From: Pseudomonas cremoris
GTDB taxonomy: Bacteria; Pseudomonadota; Gammaproteobacteria; Pseudomonadales; Pseudomonadaceae
Length of the DNA stretch: 64,000 nt
Direction of reading: 5' to 3'
Assembly (NCBI RefSeq): GCF_014230465.1
Contig: NZ_JAAXCY010000006.1
Coordinates: 1 to 64,000, forward strand
The notes under the pieces are model-generated. The model made no database searches. It was not told the origin of the DNA and saw only the letters and a program-made list of their open reading frames with translations. How positions within the stretch are numbered: position 1 is the stretch's first letter; the number at the start of each line of letters is the position of its first letter. The position numbers and the translations under genes were made by a program. Shown here in pieces: positions 46,352 through 56,555 of this stretch.

Positions 46352-46425
46352 TTCGCGAGCAAGCCCGCTCCCACATTTTGATTTGTGAATACATTTCAAA
46401 ATGTGGGAGCGGGCTTGCTCGCGAA
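46352..46425. repeat. REP doublet 4 (opposite arrangement)
   Basis: TTCGCGAGCAAGCCCGCTCC... and its mirror ...GGAGCGGGCTTGCTCGCGAA, arms perfect through CACATTTTGA / TCAAAATGTG. Same arrangement as doublet 2. It lies between the convergent lipoprotein and katE genes. Confidence 0.9.
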
Positions 46426-46450
46426 AGCGGTCTAACAGCCAACCCGTGAT

Positions 46451-48580
46451 TTAAGCCGGAATCGCTTTGGCCTTAGGCTCACGATCCCAAACCCGATGCT
46501 GCCCAATCGCGGCAAAGAACGCCTTGAATGCTTTCGCATCCGATCCCACGATCAACCCCGCATCCGCCTCAAGCTTGAGCAAGTCCAGCAACGACTTCGC
46601 CTCACTGGCGACGGCAATCGCCTTAAGGTGCTTGTACGCTTCAAGGACGTAATGCAACGCGACCCCGTCGCCGCTCAGCGCTTTCACCGACTCCTTGCCC
46701 CCCGGGATGAACACCGCATCAAACGCAATGGACGGCAATCCTTCCATCGATGCATCCACCGGCAAGCTCTTGCCATCCGCCGTTGTTACGGGTGCCGATG
46801 TCGGCCCGAGCAATTTGGCATGCGCACCCTCAGCTTCCAGTGCCTTCTTCAATGCGGCGATAGCCACACCGTCCACGCCATTCGCCGCCAGGATCGCCAC
46901 CTTGCGCGTTTTGATATCCGCCGGTAGCAAGTTTGCCTGGCTCAACGCAGGCGAGCGTGCCAACGAGGTCTTGTACTCCGCCACCGTGCCTTTTTTCGGC
47001 ACTGGCAAACCGAGGTTTTCAGCCACGCGCTTGGCCAGTTCCAGGTCAATATTGGCCAGAATCTCGTTCACCTGCCGTGCACGAATAAACTCGCGCTCTA
47101 CCTTGCCCAGCTCAAAGCTGTAGGCCGCAATGATGTGCTCTTGCTCGTGCTTGCTCATGCTGCGGAAAAACAGGCGAGCCTGGGAGAAGTGGTCACCGAA
47201 CGATTCACTGCGCTCACGCACCTTGTGGGCATCGATGCGCTCGTAGTACGACTCGAACCCACCGTCTTGCGCTGCCGGCGGCGTTTCTTTCGGCCAGCCG
47301 CCATCAATCGAATTGGGCTCATACGCGGCGCGGCCTTTATCGATCACAGTGCGGTGCATGGCATCGCGCTGACCATTATGAAACGGTACTACCGGCCGGT
47401 TGATCGGCAACTCGTGGAAGTTAGGGCCACCGAGGCGACTGATTTGGGTGTCGGTGTAGGAAAACAGGCGCCCCTGCAACAGCGGGTCATTGGAGAAGTC
47501 GATGCCCGGCACTATATGCCCAGGACAGAACGCCACCTGCTCGACCTCGGCGAAGAAGTTGTCCGGGTTGCGGTTCAGCACCATTTTGCCGAGCGGGGTA
47601 ATCGGAACCAACTCCTCTGGAATCAGCTTGGTCGGGTCCAGAATGTCAAACTCGAATGCGTGCTCCTTATCCTCAGGAATCACCTGCACGCCCAGCTCCC
47701 ATTCAGGGTAATCGCCGGTTTCGATGGACTCCCACAGGTCGCGACGGTGGTAGTCGGTATCTTTACCCGCGAGCTTTTGCGCTTCGTCCCACACCAGGGA
47801 ACAGGTTCCTGCTGTCGGACGCCAGTGGAACTTGACGAAATTGGAGACGCCTTCGGCATTGATAAAGCGAAAGGTATGTACGCCAAAGCCCTGCATGCTG
47901 CGCAGGCTTTTCGGGATGGCACGGTCAGACATGGCCCAGATGACCATGTGCGCCGACTCCGGCTGCAGCGAGACAAAATCCCAGAACGTATCGTGGGCCG
48001 AACCGCCCGTAGGAATTTCGTTGTGCGGCTCAGGCTTTACCGCATGCACAAAGTCAGGAAACTTGATTGCGTCCTGAATAAAAAACACCGGCATGTTGTT
48101 GCCCACCAAGTCGAAGTTGCCTTCGTCGGTGAAGAACTTCACGGCAAAACCACGCACGTCGCGCACGGTATCGCCGGAGCCGCGCGGCCCCTGCACGGTA
48201 GAAAAACGCACAAATACCGGCGTCTTATGCCCAGGGTCACGCAGGAAGCCGGCCTTGGTCAGTGCCGAATGGTTTTCATAACTTTGGAAATAGCCATGGG
48301 CGCCCGTGCCACGCGCATGCACGATGCGCTCGGGGATCCGCTCATGGTCAAAGTGCGTGATCTTTTCACGCATGATGAAATCTTCCAGCAGCGAGGGCCC
48401 GCGTGCGCCGACCTTCAAGCTGTTCTGGTTGTCGGAAATCTTAACGCCTTGGTTAGTGCGCAAGGCTTGGCCTGTGGCGTCCGAGCGGAACTCTTCCAGG
48501 GCTTGCAACTTGGCGTTGGTGTTCTCACGGTCCAGGGTGTCGGTTCCGGCAAGTTCGCTCTTTGGCTTTTTCGTGCTCAT
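46451..48580 (-). CDS. katE: Catalase HPII (large-subunit, heme d type)
   Basis: This 709-aa catalase splits hydrogen peroxide. Catalytic His88 ([12 protein letters not shown]) and Asn161/162 ([10 protein letters not shown]) are present, and heme ligand Tyr375 lies in RLFSYTDTQ. Residues about 560-709 form the extra C-terminal flavodoxin/GATase-like domain that marks clade 2 large catalases. AAGGAG lies before the ATG, and a hairpin CCCAGG-N7-CCTGGG (48603-48621) sits in the 5' leader. Such catalases are usually RpoS-dependent stationary-phase enzymes. Confidence 0.94.
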   Translation of the reverse strand: MSTKKPKSELAGTDTLDRENTNAKLQALEEFRSDATGQALRTNQGVKISDNQNSLKVGARGPSLLEDFIMREKITHFDHERIPERIVHARGTGAHGYFQSYENHSALTKAGFLRDPGHKTPVFVRFSTVQGPRGSGDTVRDVRGFAVKFFTDEGNFDLVGNNMPVFFIQDAIKFPDFVHAVKPEPHNEIPTGGSAHDTFWDFVSLQPESAHMVIWAMSDRAIPKSLRSMQGFGVHTFRFINAEGVSNFVKFHWRPTAGTCSLVWDEAQKLAGKDTDYHRRDLWESIETGDYPEWELGVQVIPEDKEHAFEFDILDPTKLIPEELVPITPLGKMVLNRNPDNFFAEVEQVAFCPGHIVPGIDFSNDPLLQGRLFSYTDTQISRLGGPNFHELPINRPVVPFHNGQRDAMHRTVIDKGRAAYEPNSIDGGWPKETPPAAQDGGFESYYERIDAHKVRERSESFGDHFSQARLFFRSMSKHEQEHIIAAYSFELGKVEREFIRARQVNEILANIDLELAKRVAENLGLPVPKKGTVAEYKTSLARSPALSQANLLPADIKTRKVAILAANGVDGVAIAALKKALEAEGAHAKLLGPTSAPVTTADGKSLPVDASMEGLPSIAFDAVFIPGGKESVKALSGDGVALHYVLEAYKHLKAIAVASEAKSLLDLLKLEADAGLIVGSDAKAFKAFFAAIGQHRVWDREPKAKAIPA

Positions 48581-48809
48581 CAGTCAAAACTCCTTATTCA
48601 GACCCAGGCACGGCACCTGGGAAATCGAGTTGCCTAAGTAGTGACTGATGGGGGTTTGGGCCGTTCCTTTTTTATGACCTTTGATCGCGTTATTGCCAAA
48701 TCGCTGGTGAGATGAGAAATAAATGCTAAATAACGCTATACGGACAGGCTAAAATGCGCGCCCGGCTAACCGCTGATCCCTTTTCCATGCGCCCCACAAG
48801 GTTCGCTAC

Positions 48810-49817
48810 GTGATCGAGTTTCATAACGTCCATAAAACCTACCGCGTCGCCGGTAAGGATATCCCCGCGCTGCACCCCACCAGCCTGACCGTCGAAAACG
48901 GCCAGGTGTTTGGCCTTATCGGTCATTCGGGCGCGGGCAAAAGCACCCTGCTGCGCCTGATCAACCGCCTCGAAGAACCGAGTGGCGGCCAGATCACGGT
49001 TGATGGCGAGGAAGTCACCGCGCTGGACGCCAACGGCCTGCGCCGTTTCCGCCAGCAGGTCGGGATGATCTTCCAGCACTTCAATCTGCTGGCGTCCAAG
49101 ACCGTCGCCGACAACGTGGCGCTGCCACTGACCCTGGCTGGCGAACTGTCGCGCAAGGACATCGACCTGCGCGTGGCTGAACTGCTCGCCCGTGTTGGCT
49201 TGTCCGACCACGCCAAGAAGTACCCGGCGCAGTTATCTGGCGGCCAGAAGCAGCGCGTCGGCATCGCCCGCGCCTTGGCGACCAAGCCCAAGATTTTGCT
49301 GTGCGACGAAGCCACCAGCGCCCTCGACCCGCAAACCACCGCCTCGGTGCTGCAACTGCTGGCCGAGATCAACCGCGAGTTGAAGCTGACCATCGTGCTG
49401 ATCACCCATGAAATGGACGTGATCCGCCGTGTCTGCGACCAGGTAGCGGTAATGGATGCGGGTGTGATCGTCGAGCAAGGCTCGGTGGCCGACGTATTCC
49501 TGCACCCCAAGCACCCGACCACCAAGCGCTTCGTGCAAGAGTCCGAGCAGGTCGACGAAAACGAGCAACGCGACGATTTCGCCCACGTGCCGGGTCGCAT
49601 CGTGCGCCTGACGTTCCAGGGCGAAGCGACCTACGCGCCGCTGCTGGGTACCGTCGCCCGTGAAACGGGTGTGGACTACAGCATCCTCGCCGGTCGTATC
49701 GACCGCATCAAAGACATCCCCTACGGGCAACTGACCCTCGCCGTCACCGGTGGCGACATGGAGGCGGCGTTTGCCCGCTTCACCGCCGCTGACGTCCACA
49801 TGGAGGTCCTGCGCTAA
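48810..49817 (+). CDS. metN: Methionine ABC transporter ATPase MetN
   Basis: This 335-aa ATPase has Walker [10 protein letters not shown], signature [16 protein letters not shown], Walker [13 protein letters not shown] and, after residue about 260, the NIL domain that binds methionine and inhibits transport. GTG start with AAGG upstream. It ends in TAATG, overlapping metI by one base. Confidence 0.94.
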   Translation: MIEFHNVHKTYRVAGKDIPALHPTSLTVENGQVFGLIGHSGAGKSTLLRLINRLEEPSGGQITVDGEEVTALDANGLRRFRQQVGMIFQHFNLLASKTVADNVALPLTLAGELSRKDIDLRVAELLARVGLSDHAKKYPAQLSGGQKQRVGIARALATKPKILLCDEATSALDPQTTASVLQLLAEINRELKLTIVLITHEMDVIRRVCDQVAVMDAGVIVEQGSVADVFLHPKHPTTKRFVQESEQVDENEQRDDFAHVPGRIVRLTFQGEATYAPLLGTVARETGVDYSILAGRIDRIKDIPYGQLTLAVTGGDMEAAFARFTAADVHMEVLR

Positions 49818-50491
49818 TGGAAGTCCTGTTGAGTTTCTTCGCCAATATCGACTGGTCGGAAATCTGGCTCGCCACCGGCGACACCATGACCATGCTGTTC
49901 GGCTCACTGTTTTTCACCGTGGTGCTGGGCCTGCCTTTGGGCGTGCTGCTGTTCCTAACGAGCCCACGCCAACTGTTCGAACAGAAAGGCCTGTACGCGC
50001 TGCTGTCGCTGATCGTGAACATCCTGCGTTCGCTGCCGTTCATCATCCTGCTGATCGTGATGATTCCGTTCACCGTGCTCATCACCGGCACCTCGCTGGG
50101 TGTGGCGGGCGCGATACCGCCGCTGGTCGTAGGCGCTACGCCATTCTTTGCCCGCCTAGTGGAAACCGCCCTGCGTGAAGTGGATCGCGGCATCATCGAA
50201 GCCACGCAATCGATGGGTGCCAGCACGCGCCAGATCATCACCAACGCCCTATTGCCCGAAGCCCGCCCCGGCATTTTCGCGGCGATTACGGTAACGGCGA
50301 TTACACTGGTGTCCTACACGGCCATGGCCGGTGTCGTTGGCGCTGGTGGCCTGGGTGACCTGGCGATTCGTTTCGGCTACCAGCGCTTCCAGACCGATGT
50401 GATGGTAGTCACGGTCGTGATGCTGCTGGTGCTGGTGCAAATTCTGCAAACCGTCGGCGACAAGCTGGTGGTGCATTTTTCTCGAAAATAA
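49817..50491 (+). CDS. metI: Methionine ABC transporter permease MetI
   Basis: This 224-aa permease has five to six helices and the EAA loop (EATQSMGASTRQIITNALLPEARPG) that docks onto MetN. It is the second gene of metNIQ. Confidence 0.94.
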   Translation: MEVLLSFFANIDWSEIWLATGDTMTMLFGSLFFTVVLGLPLGVLLFLTSPRQLFEQKGLYALLSLIVNILRSLPFIILLIVMIPFTVLITGTSLGVAGAIPPLVVGATPFFARLVETALREVDRGIIEATQSMGASTRQIITNALLPEARPGIFAAITVTAITLVSYTAMAGVVGAGGLGDLAIRFGYQRFQTDVMVVTVVMLLVLVQILQTVGDKLVVHFSRK

Positions 50492-50542
50492 CGGCCATTG
50501 CCGGCCACAAGCCGGCACATGCCCGAACAAGGAGCTTGTTGG

Positions 50543-51313
50543 ATGAAAAAACTACTGGTTGCTTTTGCCGCCGTTGCTGCGTTTTCCGCCCACGCCGAGA
50601 CCCTCACGGTCGCCGCTTCGCCGGTACCGCACGCGGAAATCCTGGAGTTCGTGAAACCTGCCCTGGCCAAAGAAGGCGTGGACCTGCAGGTCAAAGTCTT
50701 CACCGACTACGTGCAGCCCAACGTACAGGTGACTGAAAAGCGCCTGGACGCCAACTTCTTCCAACATCAGCCGTACCTGGATGAGTTCAACAAAGCCAAG
50801 GGCACTCACCTGGTGAGCGTCGGTGCCGTGCACCTGGAGCCCCTGGGCGCCTACTCCAGCAAGTTCAAGAAGCTGGAAGACCTGCCAAGCGGTGCCAACG
50901 TAGTCATCCCGAACGACGCCACCAACGGCGGCCGTGCGTTGCTGCTGCTGGCCAAGCACAACCTGATCACCCTGAAGGACCCGACCAACATCCTGTCGAC
51001 CATCAAGGACATCACCGCCAACCCTAAAGGCCTGAAGTTCCGCGAGCTGGAAGCCGCCACCCTGCCGCGCGTACTGACCCAGGTCGACCTGGCGCTGATC
51101 AACACCAACTACGCCCTGGAAGCCAAGCTGGACCCTTCCAAGGACGCACTGGTGATCGAAGGCAACGACTCGCCTTACGTGAACATCCTGGTAACCCGCG
51201 AAGACAACAAAGACTCGGACGCCGTGAAGAAGCTGGTAGCAGCCCTGCACACCCCGCAAGTGAAAGCGTTCATTCTTGAGAAGTACAAAGGCGCGATTCT
51301 GCCGGCGTTCTGA
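50543..51313 (+). CDS. metQ: Methionine-binding protein MetQ
   Basis: This 256-aa NlpA-family protein has a cleavable signal peptide (MKKLLVAFAAVAAFSAHA) rather than a lipobox, then TVAASPVPHAEILEFVKP and NYALEAKLDPSKDAL. It delivers methionine, or related compounds, to MetNI. ATG at 50543 follows GGAG; the gap to metI is 51 bp. Confidence 0.93.
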   Translation: MKKLLVAFAAVAAFSAHAETLTVAASPVPHAEILEFVKPALAKEGVDLQVKVFTDYVQPNVQVTEKRLDANFFQHQPYLDEFNKAKGTHLVSVGAVHLEPLGAYSSKFKKLEDLPSGANVVIPNDATNGGRALLLLAKHNLITLKDPTNILSTIKDITANPKGLKFRELEAATLPRVLTQVDLALINTNYALEAKLDPSKDALVIEGNDSPYVNILVTREDNKDSDAVKKLVAALHTPQVKAFILEKYKGAILPAF

Positions 51314-51349
51314 TGCAACTCGATCTCCCAAACACCGGAGATCAAAAAA

Positions 51350-51438
51350 TGTGGGAGCGGGCTTGCTCGCGAATGCAGAGTGTCAGTCGATAGATCCATG
51401 ACTGAGACACCGCATTCGCGAGCAAGCCCGCTCCCACA
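51350..51438. repeat. REP doublet 5
   Basis: TGTGGGAGCGGGCTTGCTCG... with an inverted copy ending GCTCCCACA, and inner GTGTCAGT / ACTGAGAC. It lies between convergent metQ and the SCO gene, at the join of two blocks that are far apart in P. aeruginosa. Confidence 0.9.
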
Positions 51439-51456
51439 TTTGTTTTGTGTGGCTAG

Positions 51457-52092
51457 CTACTTGCGCTGCAGCAACCCAGGCAACTGCGCCACCAGCTTCT
51501 GGTTATTCAACGGCGCCCGGATAAACCCACGCTGCGTCCCATCCGGCCCGATCACCGCCAGGTTGCCGCTGTGGTCCACGGTGTAGTTCGGCTTGCTGGT
51601 ATCGGCCGGGATAAACGGAATGCTCACCGCATTCGAGACCTTCTGCACATCGTCCACATTAGCGCCAGTCAGGCCTTCAAATTGTGGGTCGAAGTAACCC
51701 AGGTACTGCTTGAGCTGGGTCGGCGTATCGCGATGCGGATCGACGCTGACCAGGATCACCTGCAACTTATCCACAACGTCCTTGGGCAACTCGCTCTTGA
51801 TCTGACGCAGCTGGGCGAGGGTGGTTGGGCAAATGTCCGGGCAGAAGGTGTAGCCGAAGAACAGCAGGCTCCACTTGCCCTTCAACTCGTTGACCACCAC
51901 GGGCTGGCCGTCCTGGTTCGTCATGGTCACCGGCGGCAGCTGGCGACTTTGCGGCAGCAGGATGATGCCAGCGTCGATCAACGCAGTGGGGTCACCCTGG
52001 CCTTTGCCACTGAGTACTTTGTTGACGGTCAGGCCCATGATCAACGCGACGATGGCCACCAGGATAAAGACGGTTTTTTGAGTTCGGGTCAT
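51457..52092 (-). CDS. SCO1/SenC family copper chaperone of cytochrome oxidase
   Basis: This 211-aa protein has an N-terminal membrane anchor (about 8-26) and a thioredoxin-like domain with the copper site Cys84, Cys88 (CPDIC) and His174 (VDHSG). It delivers copper to the CuA centre of subunit II. Its start overlaps the end of cyoE by four bases; it is last of the oxidase assembly genes. Confidence 0.92.
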   Translation of the reverse strand: MTRTQKTVFILVAIVALIMGLTVNKVLSGKGQGDPTALIDAGIILLPQSRQLPPVTMTNQDGQPVVVNELKGKWSLLFFGYTFCPDICPTTLAQLRQIKSELPKDVVDKLQVILVSVDPHRDTPTQLKQYLGYFDPQFEGLTGANVDDVQKVSNAVSIPFIPADTSKPNYTVDHSGNLAVIGPDGTQRGFIRAPLNNQKLVAQLPGLLQRK

Positions 52093-52988
52093 AGGTTCAA
52101 CAATAAGTAGTGGTCTACGAGCAGCGCGATAAACAGCAACAGCAGGTACCAGATAGAGTACTTGAAGGTGTTGATCGCCGCGTGCGGCTGAGCGCCACGG
52201 TACAACACCCAGGCCCATTGCAGAAAGCGCGCGCCCAATACCAGTGCACACGCCAGGTAGAGCAGGCCGCTCATGTGGATGACATAGGGCATCAGGCTCA
52301 CCGCCAGCAGGGCGAAGGTGTAGAGCAGGATATGCACCTTGGTGTAGTGCTCGCCGTGGGTGACCGGCAGCATGGGAATATCGGCCTTGGCGTATTCCTC
52401 CTTGCGATGAATGGCCAGCGCCCAGAAGTGCGGCGGTGTCCAGGCGAAGATGATCAGCACCAGCAACAACGGCTCGGCGCTGACATGGCCGGTGACCGCG
52501 ACCCAGCCCAACAACGGCGGCGCCGCACCGGCCAGGCCGCCGATGACGATATTCTGCGGCGTCGCTCGCTTGAGAAAGCCGGTGTAGATCACCGCATAGC
52601 CCAGCAACGAAGCCAACGTGAGCCACGCCGCCAAGGGGTTGGTGAACGCCAGCAGCAGGGCTAGCCCCGCAACCGCCAGAAACAACGCGAACGCCAACGC
52701 TGCCAGAGGTGACACACGCCCCTCAGCCAGTGGCCGCTTGTGTGTACGTGCCATCACTGCATCGATGCGCCGATCCACCACATGATTTACCGCCGCCGCG
52801 CCCCCGGCACACAGGGCAATCCCCAGGTTGCCGAACACCAGCACCGTCCACGGCACCCCGGCGCGGGTCGCGAGGAACATGCCGACCAGAGAGGTGATGA
52901 GCATCAGCACCACCACTTTCGGCTTGGTCAGCTCCAGGTAATCGCGCCACAGCGCCTGGCGATGACGCGCGCCGATCAAGGCCGCCAT
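52089..52988 (-). CDS. cyoE: Protoheme IX farnesyltransferase (heme O synthase)
   Basis: This 299-aa UbiA-family enzyme with about nine helices transfers farnesyl to heme b, giving heme O. The two Asp-rich sites are [20 protein letters not shown] and the DxxMLPVTHG region. AAAGGAG precedes the ATG. It overlaps ctaA by 13 bases. CtaB is another name. Confidence 0.94.
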   Translation of the reverse strand: MAALIGARHRQALWRDYLELTKPKVVVLMLITSLVGMFLATRAGVPWTVLVFGNLGIALCAGGAAAVNHVVDRRIDAVMARTHKRPLAEGRVSPLAALAFALFLAVAGLALLLAFTNPLAAWLTLASLLGYAVIYTGFLKRATPQNIVIGGLAGAAPPLLGWVAVTGHVSAEPLLLVLIIFAWTPPHFWALAIHRKEEYAKADIPMLPVTHGEHYTKVHILLYTFALLAVSLMPYVIHMSGLLYLACALVLGARFLQWAWVLYRGAQPHAAINTFKYSIWYLLLLFIALLVDHYLLLNL

Positions 52989-54055
52989 GGCATCTCTCCT
53001 TTAAGGGTAATCAGGCCCGATACGTGTTTGCGAGGGATAAAGCGCCAGCCAAACGGCAGCTGGTTGCGCACCCGGACCAAGCTGGTACGGGCGTGGTAAT
53101 TGACCAGCACCAACGTCAATAACAAGGTTGCGCCGCCGGCGTTATGCGCGACCGCCACCGGCAGTGGCAGATGGAAATACACGTTGCTCAGGCCCAGGCA
53201 AATTTGTGCAGCCAAGGCGATCAGCAGCAAGCCCGCCAAGCGCGTCATGCCGACCACCTTGAGCTGCCAGGCCAGGCCGAGCAACACCAGCGAGACGATG
53301 ACGGCGCCAACGCGATGGGTCAGGTGAATTGCCGTCCGCGCCTCGCTGTCCAACTGCCCGCCCAGGTAGTTGGGGCCTATGTGCTGGGTGAGATGAAAGC
53401 CATTGGCAAAATCCGCCGCCGGCCACCACTCGCCATGGCAGGTCGGCAGATCGATACACGCCACCGCCGCATAGTTCGAACTGACCCAGCCCCCCAGCGC
53501 AATCTGCCCGATCACCAGCACCAAGCCGGCCGTCGCCCAATACTGCAGGCGCTTGGGCACAATCAACGCAGGCAATACGCCGGACAAGCGCAACGTCAGC
53601 AGAAACAACAGGCTCAAGGTGGCAAAACCGCCCAACAAATGGCCCGTGACCACTTGCGGCCACAGCTTCAACGTCACCGTCCACATGCCGAAGGCAGCTT
53701 GGGCAAACACAACCGCCAACACGAACAGCGGCAACTTCACCGGCTGGCCCGGATCACGCCGATGGCTCCACGAACGCGCGGCTAACAGCACGATCAGCAG
53801 CCCCAATGTGCCGGCAAAGTAGCGATGCGTCATCTCTGCCCAGCCTTTGTCGGCCTCCACCGGCGTGTCAGGAAAATGCAGCTCGGCATGCGCCAGCTGG
53901 GCTTCGCTTTGCGGCACGCTGATAAAACCGTAGCAACCCGGCCAGTCCGGGCAACCCAGGCCCGCATGGGTCAGACGGGTATAGGCACCCAACAGCACGA
54001 CAATCAGCGCCAGCAAGGTGGCAAACAACGCGAGGCGAAATCCAGGTTTGGCCAT
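52976..54055 (-). CDS. ctaA: Heme A synthase (CtaA/COX15)
   Basis: This 359-aa membrane enzyme oxidises heme O to heme A. It has eight helices in two similar halves and the conserved [21 protein letters not shown] near the N-terminus, plus paired histidines such as EMTHRYFAG and HLTHRVGA. With cyoE it supplies heme for coxA. Confidence 0.93.
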   Translation of the reverse strand: MAKPGFRLALFATLLALIVVLLGAYTRLTHAGLGCPDWPGCYGFISVPQSEAQLAHAELHFPDTPVEADKGWAEMTHRYFAGTLGLLIVLLAARSWSHRRDPGQPVKLPLFVLAVVFAQAAFGMWTVTLKLWPQVVTGHLLGGFATLSLLFLLTLRLSGVLPALIVPKRLQYWATAGLVLVIGQIALGGWVSSNYAAVACIDLPTCHGEWWPAADFANGFHLTQHIGPNYLGGQLDSEARTAIHLTHRVGAVIVSLVLLGLAWQLKVVGMTRLAGLLLIALAAQICLGLSNVYFHLPLPVAVAHNAGGATLLLTLVLVNYHARTSLVRVRNQLPFGWRFIPRKHVSGLITLKGEMPWRP

Positions 54056-54065
54056 GACGATGCCC

Positions 54066-54650
54066 TTATCCGATGTTCGACAGTTTCAACAGCAAGCGCA
54101 GGTCGTTGAGCAGGTCCTTGCCTTTCACCTTCGCGTCATAGCGCAACACCAAGTTGCCATGAGGGTCGACGATCCACAGTTGCGCATCACCCGGCGCAGC
54201 GGCGTTCTTGGTGAAGGTCGTCAGGTCGAGCGGGTAGCGTTGTAGCTGCGGGTATTCAGCCTTGAGCTTGGCCTCGTACTCCGTGCTCACCGGCTGGGCG
54301 CTGGCCAATGCATGACTGGCGCGGGACGCATCACGGCCCAGGCTGATTTGCAGTTGACGCGCCAAGTACACCAATTGCTGGCAATCGGCGGCGCACGCGG
54401 TGGGCGCGGTCACCAGCAACTGCCAGCGATCCTCATCGGCCTGAACGCCGATGTCGGCGCGGGTCTGGCCATTACCAATCATCTCGCCGTGATAGCTGCG
54501 GCTGTCCGGTACCCAGAACTGCAATTTGTACATGAAGGTGGCCAGCGCCATTGGGCCGATCACCATCATCAGGATCAAGATCAACTGCCAACGGCCTTTG
54601 CGCCGGTCGGGCACCTCAGACACGTTGAGTGGATTCATGGCCGCTCCCAT
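54066..54650 (-). CDS. SCO-like membrane-anchored thioredoxin-fold protein of the cox cluster
   Basis: This 194-aa protein has one anchor helix (about 22-42) and a periplasmic domain. It is usually listed as hypothetical, but CAADC at residues 86-90 has the CxxxC spacing of SCO proteins, and VDPHGNLVLRY places His164 close to where SCO has VDHSGNL. A second copper or thiol protein of oxidase assembly is therefore likely. ATG at 54650 follows AAGGAG and overlaps the SURF1 stop by 35 bases. Confidence 0.72.
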   Translation of the reverse strand: MGAAMNPLNVSEVPDRRKGRWQLILILMMVIGPMALATFMYKLQFWVPDSRSYHGEMIGNGQTRADIGVQADEDRWQLLVTAPTACAADCQQLVYLARQLQISLGRDASRASHALASAQPVSTEYEAKLKAEYPQLQRYPLDLTTFTKNAAAPGDAQLWIVDPHGNLVLRYDAKVKGKDLLNDLRLLLKLSNIG

Positions 54651-55383
54651 GGGGCTTCTCCTTTTTTGTGGTGTGCCATCCGAGGTAGAGGTAAAGCGCC
54701 AACAGCGCCAGCGACATGGCGAACCACTGCACGGCATACCCCAGGTGTTTTTCCGGGCCCATCGCAACCACGGCCCAGTCGGTGTCGTACGTACCGGGGC
54801 CGGGCTCGGCGCGCAGCTCATAGGTAAAACCGCTGCGGCCCAGCTCAGCCCACAGGGCAGCGGGATGCAGTGCAGTAAGCAAACGCGGCCATTGCGCGGT
54901 GACCGGATCGGCGTGCAACTGGAAGGTTTCGCCGGGGGCCACGTAGACCCAGGCATCGAGATTCAACGGCTGCTCAGGCGTTGTGAAAGCGGGCGGGGTG
55001 CGCCGGTCTGGCCAAGGTAACCAGCCGCGGTTGAGCAACAGCCACAGGCCACTGGCCTGGTCGTGAAATGGTTGCAGCAGCTCGACGCCCGCCTTGCCAT
55101 CGCGCATGCGATTGTCGAGCAGCACACTGTGTTCGGCGTCGAACTGCCCACGCAGACGGACGCGGCGGAAGGCCGGATCAGCCATCTCATCAAGTTGCGT
55201 GCTATTGACCGGCTCAGCCACACGCCGCTGCGCATAGCTGTCCACCAGCAGCTGTTTTTCATGGCCACGGGACAGCTGCCAGAAGCCCAGGCCAACCATC
55301 AGTGGCAGCAGCACCAACACCACCAGCGTCGGCGCAAGCCCTGGGCGAAAGCGTTTTGTGGCGCTGGCTATACTTGTTTTCAT
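54616..55383 (-). CDS. SURF1 family cytochrome oxidase assembly protein
   Basis: This 255-aa protein has two terminal membrane helices (about 15-35 and 222-242) around a periplasmic loop with FGFWQLSRG-type start (LGFWQLSRGHEKQ), VRLRGQFD and LLNRGWLP. It aids heme A insertion into subunit I. ATG at 55383 is taken. It is divergent from the DUF2909 gene. Confidence 0.9.
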   Translation of the reverse strand: MKTSIASATKRFRPGLAPTLVVLVLLPLMVGLGFWQLSRGHEKQLLVDSYAQRRVAEPVNSTQLDEMADPAFRRVRLRGQFDAEHSVLLDNRMRDGKAGVELLQPFHDQASGLWLLLNRGWLPWPDRRTPPAFTTPEQPLNLDAWVYVAPGETFQLHADPVTAQWPRLLTALHPAALWAELGRSGFTYELRAEPGPGTYDTDWAVVAMGPEKHLGYAVQWFAMSLALLALYLYLGWHTTKKEKPHGSGHESTQRV

Positions 55384-55422
55384 TGCCTCGCCCTCCCGAT
55401 AAAAAACCCCCGGAGCCAGACC

Positions 55423-55626
55423 ATGCTCAAAGCCGCCATTGCCCTGATGCTGATCGCGACCGTCGTGAGCCTGTTCAGTGGCTTGTTCTTCCTGGTCAAG
55501 GACGAGGGCAACTCCAACCGCCTCGTCAACGCCCTGACCGTGCGCGTGGTACTGGCCGTGATCACCCTGGCACTGATCGCCTGGGGCTTTTTCAGCGGCC
55601 AGTTGGTGTCTCACGCCCCCTGGTAA
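55423..55626 (+). CDS. DUF2909 twin-helix membrane protein, opposite strand inside the cox cluster
   Basis: This 67-aa protein has two membrane helices (about 3-25 and 39-61) separated by a KDEGNSNRLVNALTVR loop, the DUF2909 (HIG1-like size) pattern. CGGAG precedes the ATG. It is the only plus-strand gene in the 51.4-59.9 kb cox region, divergent from SURF1 and convergent with coxC across 6 bp. P. aeruginosa has the same gene here (PA0109, from memory). A role in oxidase assembly or supercomplexes is only inference. Confidence 0.85.
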   Translation: MLKAAIALMLIATVVSLFSGLFFLVKDEGNSNRLVNALTVRVVLAVITLALIAWGFFSGQLVSHAPW

Positions 55627-55632
55627 CCCCCC

Positions 55633-56520
55633 TCACAACACATATACGAAGAAAAACAGCCCGATCCACACCACATCCACAAAGTGCCAATACCAACTGG
55701 CGGCCTCGAACCCGAACTGGTGCTCCGCATTGAAATGCCCGCGCAGGATGCGCATCAGCATCACAAACAAAATGATGGTGCCTATGGTCACGTGGGCGCC
55801 GTGGAACCCGGTGAGCATGAAGAACGTCGCGCCGTACACACCCGAACCCAAGGTGAGGCCCAGCTCCTTGTAGGCATGGATGTATTCCTCGGCCTGAAAG
55901 CCCAGGAACGCCCAACCCAGCAACACCGTCAGCGCCAGCCAGATTTTCAGCGCGCCACGATGGCCTTTGCGCAATGCATGGTGGGCGATGGTGATGGTCA
56001 CGCTGGAGCTGACCAGCAAAATCGTGTTGATCAGCGGCAGGCCCCACGGACTGATGGTGCCTTCCGGTGGCGGATACAGTTTGGGATCGGGGTTGTTGAG
56101 CAGCGGCCAGGTGAACTGGAAGTCCGGCCACAGCATGTGGGCGATGCCTTTATGACCTTCACCTCCCAGCCACGGGCCGGACATGTGCCGGACATAAAAA
56201 AGTGCACCAAAGAATGCGATAAAGAACATCACCTCGGAAAAGATGAACCAGGTCATGCCCCAGCGAAACGAGCGGTCCATCTGCGGGCTGTACAAACCGG
56301 CACGGCTTTCCTTGATCACCGCGCCGAACCAGCCGAACAGCATGTAGGCCAGCAGCAGCCCCCCGACGAAAAAGATCCACGGGCCGTGTGATTCCGGGCG
56401 CGCCGCCTTGAGGTCGTTGAACCACACGCCCAGGCCGTACACCGTGATCAACATGCCAAACGTGGCAATTATTGGCCATTTGCTTTGCGCTGGTACGTAG
56501 TACGTATCATGAGACGACAT
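55633..56520 (-). CDS. coxC: Cytochrome c oxidase subunit III
   Basis: This 295-aa subunit has seven helices and the family segment TGFHGAHVTIGTIIL near the C-terminus; MSSHDTYYVPAQSKWP is the usual start. CAGGAGAG precedes the ATG. It lies between ctaG and SURF1. Confidence 0.95.
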   Translation of the reverse strand: MSSHDTYYVPAQSKWPIIATFGMLITVYGLGVWFNDLKAARPESHGPWIFFVGGLLLAYMLFGWFGAVIKESRAGLYSPQMDRSFRWGMTWFIFSEVMFFIAFFGALFYVRHMSGPWLGGEGHKGIAHMLWPDFQFTWPLLNNPDPKLYPPPEGTISPWGLPLINTILLVSSSVTITIAHHALRKGHRGALKIWLALTVLLGWAFLGFQAEEYIHAYKELGLTLGSGVYGATFFMLTGFHGAHVTIGTIILFVMLMRILRGHFNAEHQFGFEAASWYWHFVDVVWIGLFFFVYVL

Positions 56521-56555
56521 GTATTCGCTCTCCTGATTAAGGGGCCAAACAGTAG

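Noticed and set aside
48603..48621. Hairpin in the katE leader as a terminator or riboswitch
   Set aside because: A 6-bp stem without a T-run; too short to assign. Mentioned only under katE.
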